Assembly (NCBI RefSeq): GCF_008801925.2
Contig: NZ_CP062804.1
Coordinates: forward strand, 1,736,001 to 1,800,000
Source: Cupriavidus basilensis
GTDB taxonomy: Bacteria > Pseudomonadota > Gammaproteobacteria > Burkholderiales > Burkholderiaceae
Direction of reading: 5' to 3'
Length of the DNA stretch: 64,000 nt
Shown here: piece by piece, positions 42,682-50,176 of the stretch
How the letters are laid out: every line of letters begins with the position of its first letter
Position numbering within the stretch: the stretch's first letter is position 1
The notes under the pieces: generated by a model
Told to the model about the DNA's origin: nothing
Database searches by the model: none
The model's input: only the letters and a program-made list of their open reading frames with translations
Program-made: the position numbers and the translations under genes

Positions 42682-42830
42682 GCTGTCATCATCCTGCAAA
42701 ATTCCGATTGACGTAATGATAGCCTTGAAATTACGATATTTCACCCTTGTTATAAAGTAACATCCAAAGCTGGCTCCGAGGCGACATTGCGTACCCGGGA
42801 CGGCTCGCCCCCACCATTGCCCCGCCAACC
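42682..42830. promoter_or_regulatory. Divergent control region of the aminosugar-acid cluster
   Basis: This 149-bp, comparatively AT-rich gap has two inverted repeats. CGTAAT (42712-42717) and ATTACG (42730-42735) have a 12-base centre. GTTAT-AAA-GTAAC (42749-42761) has one mismatch. Both resemble sites bound by RpiR-family dimers and would allow one regulator to control both arms. Confidence 0.5.
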
Positions 42831-43724
42831 ATGTCCGCGCCCTTCGACATCCTGACCCGCATCGCCGAGCGTGGCCCCACGCTGCGCCTGGCCGAGCAGA
42901 AGGTCGCCCAGGTGATCCTGCAGGACCTGGCGGGCGCCGCCGCCACCAGCATCAACGAGCTGGCGCGGCAAGCCGGCGTGAGCGAAGCCAGCGTGACCCG
43001 TTTTGCCAAGGCCATCGGTTGCCGCGACGTGCGCGACCTCAAGCTGCGACTGGCGCAAGCCACGGCCGTGGGCCAGCGCTTCCTGCAGGCGGAAGTCGCC
43101 CGCGCGGCGGAGCCGTCCCCCGCTACGCTGGCCGACAGCATTCATGCGGATATCCTGGACTCTCTTGAGGTCAATCGCAAGCTGATCGATCCCGACCATA
43201 TGGAGCGTGCGGCGCGCCTGTTGCTGGAGGCGCGCATGGTCTACGCTTTTGGCATGGGTGGCGGCTCGTCCTTCATGGCCGACGAAGCGCGTTACCGGCT
43301 GGCCCGCCTGGGCCGTCCCGTGGCCAGCTACCAGGACGCGCTGCTGCAGAAGATGGTGGCAGCCACCTTGCACAAGGACGATGTCGTGCTTGCGTTCTCC
43401 GCCACGGGCAACGTGCCCGAGATGCTGGCCAGTTGCGATATCGCCCGCGAATACGGCGCGAAACTGGTGGCCGTGACTGCGCTGGGCTCGCCGCTGGCGG
43501 CGCGCGCGGACGTGCTGCTGCCGGTGCGCACGCTGGAAACGGATTTCATTTTCAAGCCCTCGGCCTCGCGCTACGCGATGCTGCTGGTCATGGACGTGCT
43601 GGCCACCCAGCTCGCCCTGCTGCAGCAAGACCAGAGCCAGGACAACCTGCGCCGGCTCAAGTACGTGCTCGACGCGCACCGCGGCACTGGCGCCACCGAT
43701 AGCCGCCAGCCGCTCGGAGACTGA
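42831..43724 (+). CDS. RpiR/MurR-family transcriptional regulator
   Basis: 297 residues. The N-terminal helix-turn-helix (about 1-78) includes TSINELARQAGVSEASVTRFAKAIGC. The SIS sugar-phosphate-binding domain (about 120-260) has VYAFGMGGGSSFMADEARYRLARLG and DVVLAFSATGNVPEML. The family senses phosphosugars; HexR and MurR are relatives. Here KDPG or a 2-keto-3-deoxy sugar acid would be a logical effector (inference). The stop is 2 bp before the D-aminoacylase ATG, so the two are translationally coupled. It is divergent from the deaminase-kdgK-eda operon. Confidence 0.92.
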   Translation: MSAPFDILTRIAERGPTLRLAEQKVAQVILQDLAGAAATSINELARQAGVSEASVTRFAKAIGCRDVRDLKLRLAQATAVGQRFLQAEVARAAEPSPATLADSIHADILDSLEVNRKLIDPDHMERAARLLLEARMVYAFGMGGGSSFMADEARYRLARLGRPVASYQDALLQKMVAATLHKDDVVLAFSATGNVPEMLASCDIAREYGAKLVAVTALGSPLAARADVLLPVRTLETDFIFKPSASRYAMLLVMDVLATQLALLQQDQSQDNLRRLKYVLDAHRGTGATDSRQPLGD

Positions 43725-43726
43725 CC

Positions 43727-45220
43727 ATGCCTGAATTGTTCGATACCCTCATCCGCGGCGTCACCCTGCTCGACGGCTCCGGCGCCGAGGCGCGCGCAGC
43801 CGACGTGGCGCTGCGCGCCGGGCGCATCGCGCGCATCGCCATGCTGGAGGATGGCGCCGATGCCATCGACCCCGCCAGCGCCGCACATGTGGTGCAAGGC
43901 GCGGGCCTGGTGCTGGCGCCGGGCTTTATCGACGTGCACACGCACGACGACACCAACGTGGTTCGCCAGCCCGAGATGACCCCCAAGCTATCGCAAGGCG
44001 TCACCACGGTGATCGTCGGCAACTGCGGCATCAGCGCGGCGCCGGTCACACTGCGCGGCGAGCCGCCCGACCCGATGAATCTGCTGGGCACCGCCGACGC
44101 CTTTTGCTACCCGGACTTCGCCGCCTATGCCGCGGCCGTGCAGGCAGCGCGGCCCGCCGTGAACGTGGCCGCGCTGGTCGGCCATACGGCGCTGCGCAGC
44201 AACCACATGGACCGGCTGGACCGCACCGCCACCGCGGCCGAGATCGCGGCGATGCGCGCCCAGCTGCAAGAAGCGCTCGACCATGGCGCCATTGGCCTGT
44301 CCACCGGCCTGGCATACGCCAACGCCTTTGCCGCCACCACGGACGAAGTGCTGGCGCTGGCCGAGCCGCTGGCGCACGCGGGCGCGCTCTATGCCACCCA
44401 CCTGCGCAGCGAGTTCGCCGACATCCTTGAGGCGATGGATGAAGCCTTCCGCATCGGGCGCCATGCGCGCGTGCCGGTGGTGATCTCGCATATGAAGTGT
44501 GCTGGCCTGGACAACTGGGGACGCAGCGGGGAAGTGCTGGATGCGCTGGAGCGCGCGCAACGCTGGCAGCCGGTGGGCTGCGATTGCTATCCCTACACCG
44601 CCAGCTCCTCTACGCTCGACCTGAAGCAGGTCACCAGCGATTTCGACATCATGGTGACCTGGTCCGAGCCGCACCCCGAGATGGGCGGGCGCCTGCTGGC
44701 CGATATCGCGGCCGAGTGGGAACTAGGGCTCGAAGACGCCGCGCGCCGCCTGCAACCCGCCGGTGCGGTCTATCACTGCATGGAAGACGCGGACGTGGAC
44801 CGCATCCTGAGCCATCCCGCCACGGTGGTGGGATCCGATGGCCTGCCCAACGATCCGCTGCCGCACCCGCGCCTGTGGGGCGCCTTTGCGCGCGTGCTGG
44901 GCCACTACGCCCGTGACCGCGAACTGTTCCCGCTGGCGGTCGCGGTCAACAAGATGACGGGCCTGTCGGCCGAGCGTTTCGGCCTGGCCGGGCGCGGCCT
45001 GGTGCGCGAAGGCTACTGGGCCGACCTGGTCCTGTTCGACGCCGCCACCATCCGCGACGCGGCCAGCTTCACCGATCCCATGCAGCCCGCCGAGGGCATC
45101 GCTTGCGTGTGGGTCAACGGCGAGCTGTCGTGGCAGCAGCGCAAGCCCACCGGCGCACGGGCCGGCCGCTTCCTCGCGCGCGCAAAGCCTGCCGGGGCCA
45201 GCGCGGCGCCGGCGCAGTAA
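43727..45220 (+). CDS. N-acyl-D-amino-acid deacylase (D-aminoacylase, amidohydrolase family)
   Basis: 497 residues. Zinc ligands His71 and His73 (FIDVHTHDDTN) are present, with bridging Cys100 (IVGNCGISAAPV), VGHTALR, ATHLRSEF, VISHMKCAG and the late SDGLPNDPLPHPRLWGAF. All are typical of D-aminoacylases. It removes an acyl group, usually acetyl, from N-acyl-D-amino acids in the cytosol. In this locus N-acetyl-D-glucosaminate is an attractive substrate, since the next enzymes would use the deacetylated product. It is coupled to the RpiR gene and followed by ridA after 40 bp. Confidence 0.93.
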   Translation: MPELFDTLIRGVTLLDGSGAEARAADVALRAGRIARIAMLEDGADAIDPASAAHVVQGAGLVLAPGFIDVHTHDDTNVVRQPEMTPKLSQGVTTVIVGNCGISAAPVTLRGEPPDPMNLLGTADAFCYPDFAAYAAAVQAARPAVNVAALVGHTALRSNHMDRLDRTATAAEIAAMRAQLQEALDHGAIGLSTGLAYANAFAATTDEVLALAEPLAHAGALYATHLRSEFADILEAMDEAFRIGRHARVPVVISHMKCAGLDNWGRSGEVLDALERAQRWQPVGCDCYPYTASSSTLDLKQVTSDFDIMVTWSEPHPEMGGRLLADIAAEWELGLEDAARRLQPAGAVYHCMEDADVDRILSHPATVVGSDGLPNDPLPHPRLWGAFARVLGHYARDRELFPLAVAVNKMTGLSAERFGLAGRGLVREGYWADLVLFDAATIRDAASFTDPMQPAEGIACVWVNGELSWQQRKPTGARAGRFLARAKPAGASAAPAQ

Positions 45221-45260
45221 CCACCCATTTCCCAATTTGCAATCTGCTTCAGGAGTCCCC

Positions 45261-45653
45261 ATGGATATCAAACGATTTGGCGTCGAGGGCGGCGCCGGCA
45301 CCGGCGGCCAGCACATGCCGTTTTCCCGTGCCGTGCAAGCCGACGGCTGGCTCTACGTGTCCGGCCAGGTGCCGATGGTGGCCGGCGAGGTGATCGACGG
45401 CGGCATCGTTGCGCAGACCCACCAGGCCATCAAGAACGTGCTGGCCATCCTGGCCGAAGCCGGCTACGGCACCGAGCACGTCGTGCGCTGCGGCGTGTGG
45501 CTGGACGACGCGCGCGACTTCGCGTCGTTCAACAAGATCTTCAAGGAATACTTCGGCGCCAACCCGCCCGCGCGCGCCTGCGTGCAATCGAGCATGGTGG
45601 TGGACTGCAAGGTCGAAGTGGACTGCATCGCCTACAAGAAGCCGGCTGCCTGA
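45261..45653 (+). CDS. RidA family enamine/imine deaminase
   Basis: 130 residues from the ATG at 45261, with AGGAG upstream. RidA features are MPFSRAVQADGWLYVSGQVP, TKNVLAI-like helix HQAIKNVLAILAEAG and the C-terminal PARACVQSSMVVDCKVEVDCIAY, which contains the conserved Arg (broken here to stay short of a full quotation). It hydrolyses reactive 2-aminoacrylate-type enamines released by PLP deaminases. Its place beside a PLP deaminase and D-aminoacylase fits a clean-up or rate-assisting role for that reaction. Confidence 0.92.
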   Translation: MDIKRFGVEGGAGTGGQHMPFSRAVQADGWLYVSGQVPMVAGEVIDGGIVAQTHQAIKNVLAILAEAGYGTEHVVRCGVWLDDARDFASFNKIFKEYFGANPPARACVQSSMVVDCKVEVDCIAYKKPAA

Positions 45654-45769
45654 TCCCGGGCCAGCCCGCCACGAAAACCTGAACCGGCCGCCACCAGCGC
45701 GGCCCTTTTCATAGCGGACGCGAGGGAGCCCCGCCGGAGTCCCGGCGGACCTCGCACAAAGGAGACAAC

Positions 45770-47131
45770 ATGGGCGCCGTAACCGGAACCACCCTTTTGC
45801 TTTACGCGTTGATCGCGGTGATCGCACTGGTCGTGCTGATCGCGAAATTCAAGCTCAATCCCTTTATCACCCTGGTAGTCGTCTCGGTGCTGCTCGGCTT
45901 TGCCGTGGGCATGCCGATGGGCGACATCGTCAAATCGTTCGAGGCCGGCGTAGGCGGCACGCTCGGCCACATCGCGCTGGTGGTGGGCCTGGGTACCATG
46001 CTCGGCAAGATGATGGCGGAGTCCGGCGGCGCCGAGCGCATCGCGCGCACGCTGATCGACGCCTTCGGCGAGAAGAACGTGCACTGGGCCATGGTGACCA
46101 TCGCCTTTATCGTCGGCTTGCCCGTGTTCTTCGAAGTGGGCTTCGTGCTGCTGGTGCCGATCGCCTTCAACGTGGCCAAGCGCACCGGCACTTCCATGGT
46201 GCTGGTTGGCATCCCGATGGTGGCCGGCCTTTCGGTGGTGCACGGCCTGATCCCCCCGCACCCCGCCGCGCTGCTGGCGGTGACCGCCTACAAGGCGGAT
46301 ATCGGCAAGACCATCCTGTACGCGCTGATCGTGGGCATTCCCACGGCGGCGATCGCTGGCCCGCTGTTCGCCAAGCTGATGACGCGCTACGTGACGCTGC
46401 CGGATGTGAATCCGCTGGCCGCGCAGTTCACCGAGGAGGACGAAGGCGTCAAGGCCTCGCACGAGCTGCCGGGCTTCGGCATCACGCTGTTTACCATCCT
46501 GCTGCCCGTGATCCTGATGCTGATCGGCAGCTGGGCTGACCTCATCACCACGCCCAAGAGCTTTGCCAACGACTTCCTCAAGCTGATCGGCAACTCGGTG
46601 ATCGCGCTGCTGATCGCCGCGCTGGTGAGCTTCTACACCTTCGGCAAGCGCCGCGGCTTCACCCGGGAAAACATCCTCAAGTTCACCAACGAGTGCGTGG
46701 CGCCCACCGCCATCATCACGCTGGTGGTTGGCGCGGGCGGCGGCTTTGGCCGCGTGCTGCGCGATTCAGGCATCTCCAACGCCATCGTCGACGTGGCCAC
46801 CGGCGCGCATGTGTCGGTGCTGCTGCTGGGCTGGCTGGTCGCCGTGCTGATCCGGATCGCCACCGGCTCCGCCACCGTGGCCATGACCACGGCTGCCGGC
46901 ATCGTCGCGCCGATCGCCGCCAGCGTGCCCGGCACCCGGCCCGAGCTGCTGGTGCTGACCACCGGCGCCGGCTCGCTGATCCTGTCGCACGTGAACGACG
47001 GCGGCTTCTGGCTGGTCAAGGAGTACTTCAACATGACCGTGGCCCAGACCTTCAAGACCTGGTCGGTGTGCGAAACGCTCATCTCGGTGATCGCGCTGCT
47101 TCTGACCCTGGCGCTTGCCACGGTAGTCTGA
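45770..47131 (+). CDS. GntP-family permease
   Basis: 453 residues, about 12 membrane helices, inner membrane. Family sequence includes FKLNPFITLVVVSVLLGFA, GTMLGKMMAESGGAERIA, VHGLIPPHPAALLA and SHVNDGGFWLVKEYFNM. GntP transporters import gluconate and other sugar acids. DsdX, the D-serine permease, is also in this family, so substrates range from aldonates to D-amino acids. D-glucosaminate or its N-acetyl form, which is both an aldonate and a D-2-amino acid, would suit this cluster. It is last in the operon, with a strong terminator downstream. Confidence 0.94.
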   Translation: MGAVTGTTLLLYALIAVIALVVLIAKFKLNPFITLVVVSVLLGFAVGMPMGDIVKSFEAGVGGTLGHIALVVGLGTMLGKMMAESGGAERIARTLIDAFGEKNVHWAMVTIAFIVGLPVFFEVGFVLLVPIAFNVAKRTGTSMVLVGIPMVAGLSVVHGLIPPHPAALLAVTAYKADIGKTILYALIVGIPTAAIAGPLFAKLMTRYVTLPDVNPLAAQFTEEDEGVKASHELPGFGITLFTILLPVILMLIGSWADLITTPKSFANDFLKLIGNSVIALLIAALVSFYTFGKRRGFTRENILKFTNECVAPTAIITLVVGAGGGFGRVLRDSGISNAIVDVATGAHVSVLLLGWLVAVLIRIATGSATVAMTTAAGIVAPIAASVPGTRPELLVLTTGAGSLILSHVNDGGFWLVKEYFNMTVAQTFKTWSVCETLISVIALLLTLALATVV

Positions 47132-47155
47132 GCGTCCGAAGAGGAAGAGGATCAC

Positions 47156-47218
47156 GCCGGGCGCCCGCAAGGCGCCCGGCGAAAGGGAGGAGACACATGC
47201 GGTGTCCCTCCTTTTTTT
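47156..47218 (+). terminator. Double stem-loop terminator after the GntP gene
   Basis: A perfect 10-bp hairpin (GCCGGGCGCC, CGCAA loop, GGCGCCCGGC; 47156-47180) is followed by a second. In the second, GGAGG(A)GACAC (47186-47196) pairs with GTGTCCCTCC (47202-47211) with one bulged A, and seven T follow. It is the clearest rightward terminator in the window. Confidence 0.9.
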
Positions 47219-47406
47219 ATGCCGCCCGTGATGTGCTATTGTGTGCGGCGCAGCAAATCATAGGCACCCCGCGTTTTTTCCTGCCGCTGCCAATTACCGG
47301 GCATCACCCGTCGCGCCGACAAGGTGTCACAAATCTTTCATACTGGGAAGCAGGCCCGGGTTTCCCCCTAGCGCTAGAATCGAGCCCCAACCGGAGGAAA
47401 AGAACC

Positions 47407-47739
47407 ATGCCCAAAAAACTCAGGAAGACCGAGGACGCTGTCCCGGCCACCACGACCGCGCCGGGCCTGATCGCCCTGCTCGACCATATCGCCAATGCCA
47501 CGGCCCAAGGCCAGCTCGATCCCGAGTTCGCCCGCAAGCTGGGCAAGCGCGTGCGCAAGGAAGCCGACGCGCTGATCGAAGACCAGGCGTACTCGAGCGC
47601 CCACGGCACGCAGATCAGGGCCGCTCTTGCCACGCTGGAAGAAGCCGTGTCGGATAGCGAAGGCGGGCTGCTGGGCAAGGCCGTCAAGCGCCTGCGCGAT
47701 GCCGACGAGCGCGCCGCGGAATCCACCGCCACCAAGTAG
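47407..47739 (+). CDS. Small basic/charged cytosolic protein, function unknown
   Basis: 110 residues from the ATG at 47407, with a GGAGGAAAA site. It has no signal or membrane segment. It is mostly helical, with LIALLDHIANATAQGQLD, FARKLGKRVRKEADALIED and a charged C-terminus KAVKRLRDADERAAES. The layout of two amphipathic helices suggests a small helical bundle or coiled coil. No family was recognised. It converges with the TonB receptor gene 7 bp away and is separated from the GntP gene by a strong terminator, so it has its own promoter. Confidence 0.7.
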   Translation: MPKKLRKTEDAVPATTTAPGLIALLDHIANATAQGQLDPEFARKLGKRVRKEADALIEDQAYSSAHGTQIRAALATLEEAVSDSEGGLLGKAVKRLRDADERAAESTATK

Positions 47740-47746
47740 AACTGCC

Positions 47747-50173
47747 TCAGAAGCGCATCGTCGCCGAAAGCAGCAGCGTGCGCGGCTCGCCTTGCGCCAG
47801 CCCGCCGTAGGCATCAACCGCCGCCCAGTCATGCTTGTCAAGGACATTGCGGACATTGAGGCGGAAGGTGGTCTGCCTGCGCGCCACGGTAGTCTGGTAG
47901 CGCGCACCGATGTCGACGCGGGTCCAGTGCGGGATACTCTGCGTATTGGCCTGGTCGACATATTGCCGTCCCGTATAGGCCAGCCCTCCGGCCAGCGTCA
48001 GGCCCGGCACGAAGCCGGCATCCCATTGGGCGCCTAGGTTGGCTTGCAACGTCGGCACGCCGACAGCGGCCTTGCCGGCCAACTCGGGGCGACTGCTGCG
48101 GACAATCCTCGCATCGAGCACGGTGGCGCTGGCCAGCAGCCGCACCCCGGCCACCACCTCACCAACCAGCCCGAACTCCAGCCCGCGATTGCGCTGCTCG
48201 CCGTCCGCCGCGAACAGCGTCCCGGACATCTGGCCGCTCGCCTTGGATATCTGGAATGCGCTGACGGTCGCCATCATCCCGCCCTGCTCGACCTTCACGC
48301 CCAACTCAAGCTGCCTTGACTTGTAAGGCGCGAATACCTCGCCGGCATTGCTGGCATTACCAGGGGCAGTGTCGCCCTTGCTCAACCCTTCGGCGCGGTT
48401 GGCATACAGCGTGACGTGTTGCCAGGGCTTCACCACCAGCCCAAGCATTGGCGTCCAGGCACCCCGGTCGTAGTGCGAAGCGATGGCGCCGCCGGCGCTG
48501 AAATTGTCCGATGTGACCTGCTGATGGCGCAGCCCCAGCGTCAGCTGCACGCGCTTGTCCAGCATCGACAGCGTATCGGCCAGGGCCGCGCCGGACAGCC
48601 GCGTCTGGGAGACCTTCGGTACGCCGGCAGGCGCCGCGATGTACTGCACCGGCAACGACACAGGCTGGTAGAGGTTGGTCAGCCAGGTGGTCGTGGCGTT
48701 GTTGAAGCTGCGCTCCAGCTGGTCCCGATAGTCGCTCACGAGCAAGCTCAGTTGATGGCCCACCGCCCCGGTGTCGAAGCGGGCCCGCAGGCCCGTGTCC
48801 ACGGTAGTGCGGGCTACATTGAACCTGTAGTTCGAGTCCAGCACGGCAATATCGCCAGCCTCGTTGATGAGGGTGGGCGTGATGGCAAAGAGCCTGGCCA
48901 CCCGCGTACGGCCGCCGCCGCCGGCGATGAAGCAGGTGAGCTTGTCGCCGATGTCGTATTCCGCCCGCACCAGCAGGGACTGGTCGCGGATACTGGAGTG
49001 TTCCCAGGATTGCGAGACATTGCGCCGCCCGTCGGGCGCATCGGGTACGTTGATGCCGGACGCGATATGCAAAAGGCGCGATGGCGCGGCGATCGTCTCC
49101 TGCTGGCCGATGAAATCCAGCGTTGCGCGCAGGCGTTCGCCCTGGTAGTCCAGTGCCAGCGCGCCAGCTCCAGCGTGGCGCGACTGGTTATCCAGGTTGG
49201 TGTCGCCCGCCCGATAGCTGCCATTGAAGCGAACGCCGAACTGCCGCTGCGCGCCGAACCGCCGGCTTACGTCAAGGTTGCCGCCCAGTTGCGATGAAGC
49301 GGCATAGTCGGCCGTGACCTGGGTCAGGTCGGGACCGGTCGCCCGCTTGGGCACGATATTGATGCCGCCGCCGACGCTGCCGCTGGGCGCCATGCCGATC
49401 AGCATGGCCGTCGGGCCCTTGATCAGCTCGACCCGCTCGATGTAGCCGGTCGACACCCGGTAGTTGGAGGCCACGCCATACATGCCGTCGAAGGCAATCT
49501 CGCCGAAGTTGCCATTGCCAACCGGAAAGCCGCGGATCGTGAAGGCGTCCAGGATGCCGCCAGGCTGGCTGACATAGCGCACGGACGAATCAACGGCCAC
49601 CATATCGCCCACCGTGCGCGCCTGCTGGTCCTCGATCGCCTTGGCGGTGTAGCTGGTGATGCTGAACGGCGCGTCCATGATGTCGATGTTGCCCAACAGC
49701 CCAAGCCTGGCACCGCGCGCGACCTGCTCGCCGGCAAGCGCCGGGGGCAACTCGCTCGCAACCGCGCCGACGATCGTGACCGTGGGCAGCAATGGCGCGG
49801 CCTGGGTGCCGGAGGCCGCCTGCGCCTTGCGCAATGAGAACCCGCCTCCCGGCACTTCCGACGCTTCCAGCCCACTGCCCGCCAACAGCGCCCTCAGCCC
49901 GTCCGGCACGGTATAGATGCCATTCAGTCCCGGGCTTTGGGCGCTGCCGAGCAGCGCGGCATCATAGGACAGATCGATGCCGCCGACGCTGGCAAAACGA
50001 TTGAGGACCACGTAAAGCGGGCCAGGCGCGATGGTGAACATCCGCGCCTGGCCCGTGCTCGCCACCGTGCTTGCTACAGGACGCGCCTGCGCGAGCACCG
50101 AATCCGGCACCACGCCCAAACCGAGGGCGAGACCAGCGAAGGCGCCGCAAAGCGCGGGGCGTCGTGCGGCCAA
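47747..50173 (-). CDS. TonB-dependent siderophore receptor with N-terminal signalling domain
   Basis: 808 residues with a probable TTG start at 50173, a single codon after the stop of the upstream receptor and in the same frame. A signal peptide (FAGLALGLGVVPDSVLA) precedes an STN signalling domain (about 40-115), then the plug (about 150-280, with GARLGLLGNIDIMDAPFSI) and the 22-strand barrel ending in a C-terminal Phe (LSATMRF). The signalling domain is what talks to FecR-type anti-sigma regulators, and fecR/fecI homologues lie upstream. It imports ferric siderophore across the outer membrane. No Shine-Dalgarno is seen, so coupling to the upstream gene is likely. Confidence 0.88.
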   Translation of the reverse strand: MAARRPALCGAFAGLALGLGVVPDSVLAQARPVASTVASTGQARMFTIAPGPLYVVLNRFASVGGIDLSYDAALLGSAQSPGLNGIYTVPDGLRALLAGSGLEASEVPGGGFSLRKAQAASGTQAAPLLPTVTIVGAVASELPPALAGEQVARGARLGLLGNIDIMDAPFSITSYTAKAIEDQQARTVGDMVAVDSSVRYVSQPGGILDAFTIRGFPVGNGNFGEIAFDGMYGVASNYRVSTGYIERVELIKGPTAMLIGMAPSGSVGGGINIVPKRATGPDLTQVTADYAASSQLGGNLDVSRRFGAQRQFGVRFNGSYRAGDTNLDNQSRHAGAGALALDYQGERLRATLDFIGQQETIAAPSRLLHIASGINVPDAPDGRRNVSQSWEHSSIRDQSLLVRAEYDIGDKLTCFIAGGGGRTRVARLFAITPTLINEAGDIAVLDSNYRFNVARTTVDTGLRARFDTGAVGHQLSLLVSDYRDQLERSFNNATTTWLTNLYQPVSLPVQYIAAPAGVPKVSQTRLSGAALADTLSMLDKRVQLTLGLRHQQVTSDNFSAGGAIASHYDRGAWTPMLGLVVKPWQHVTLYANRAEGLSKGDTAPGNASNAGEVFAPYKSRQLELGVKVEQGGMMATVSAFQISKASGQMSGTLFAADGEQRNRGLEFGLVGEVVAGVRLLASATVLDARIVRSSRPELAGKAAVGVPTLQANLGAQWDAGFVPGLTLAGGLAYTGRQYVDQANTQSIPHWTRVDIGARYQTTVARRQTTFRLNVRNVLDKHDWAAVDAYGGLAQGEPRTLLLSATMRF

Positions 50174-50176
50174 TGC

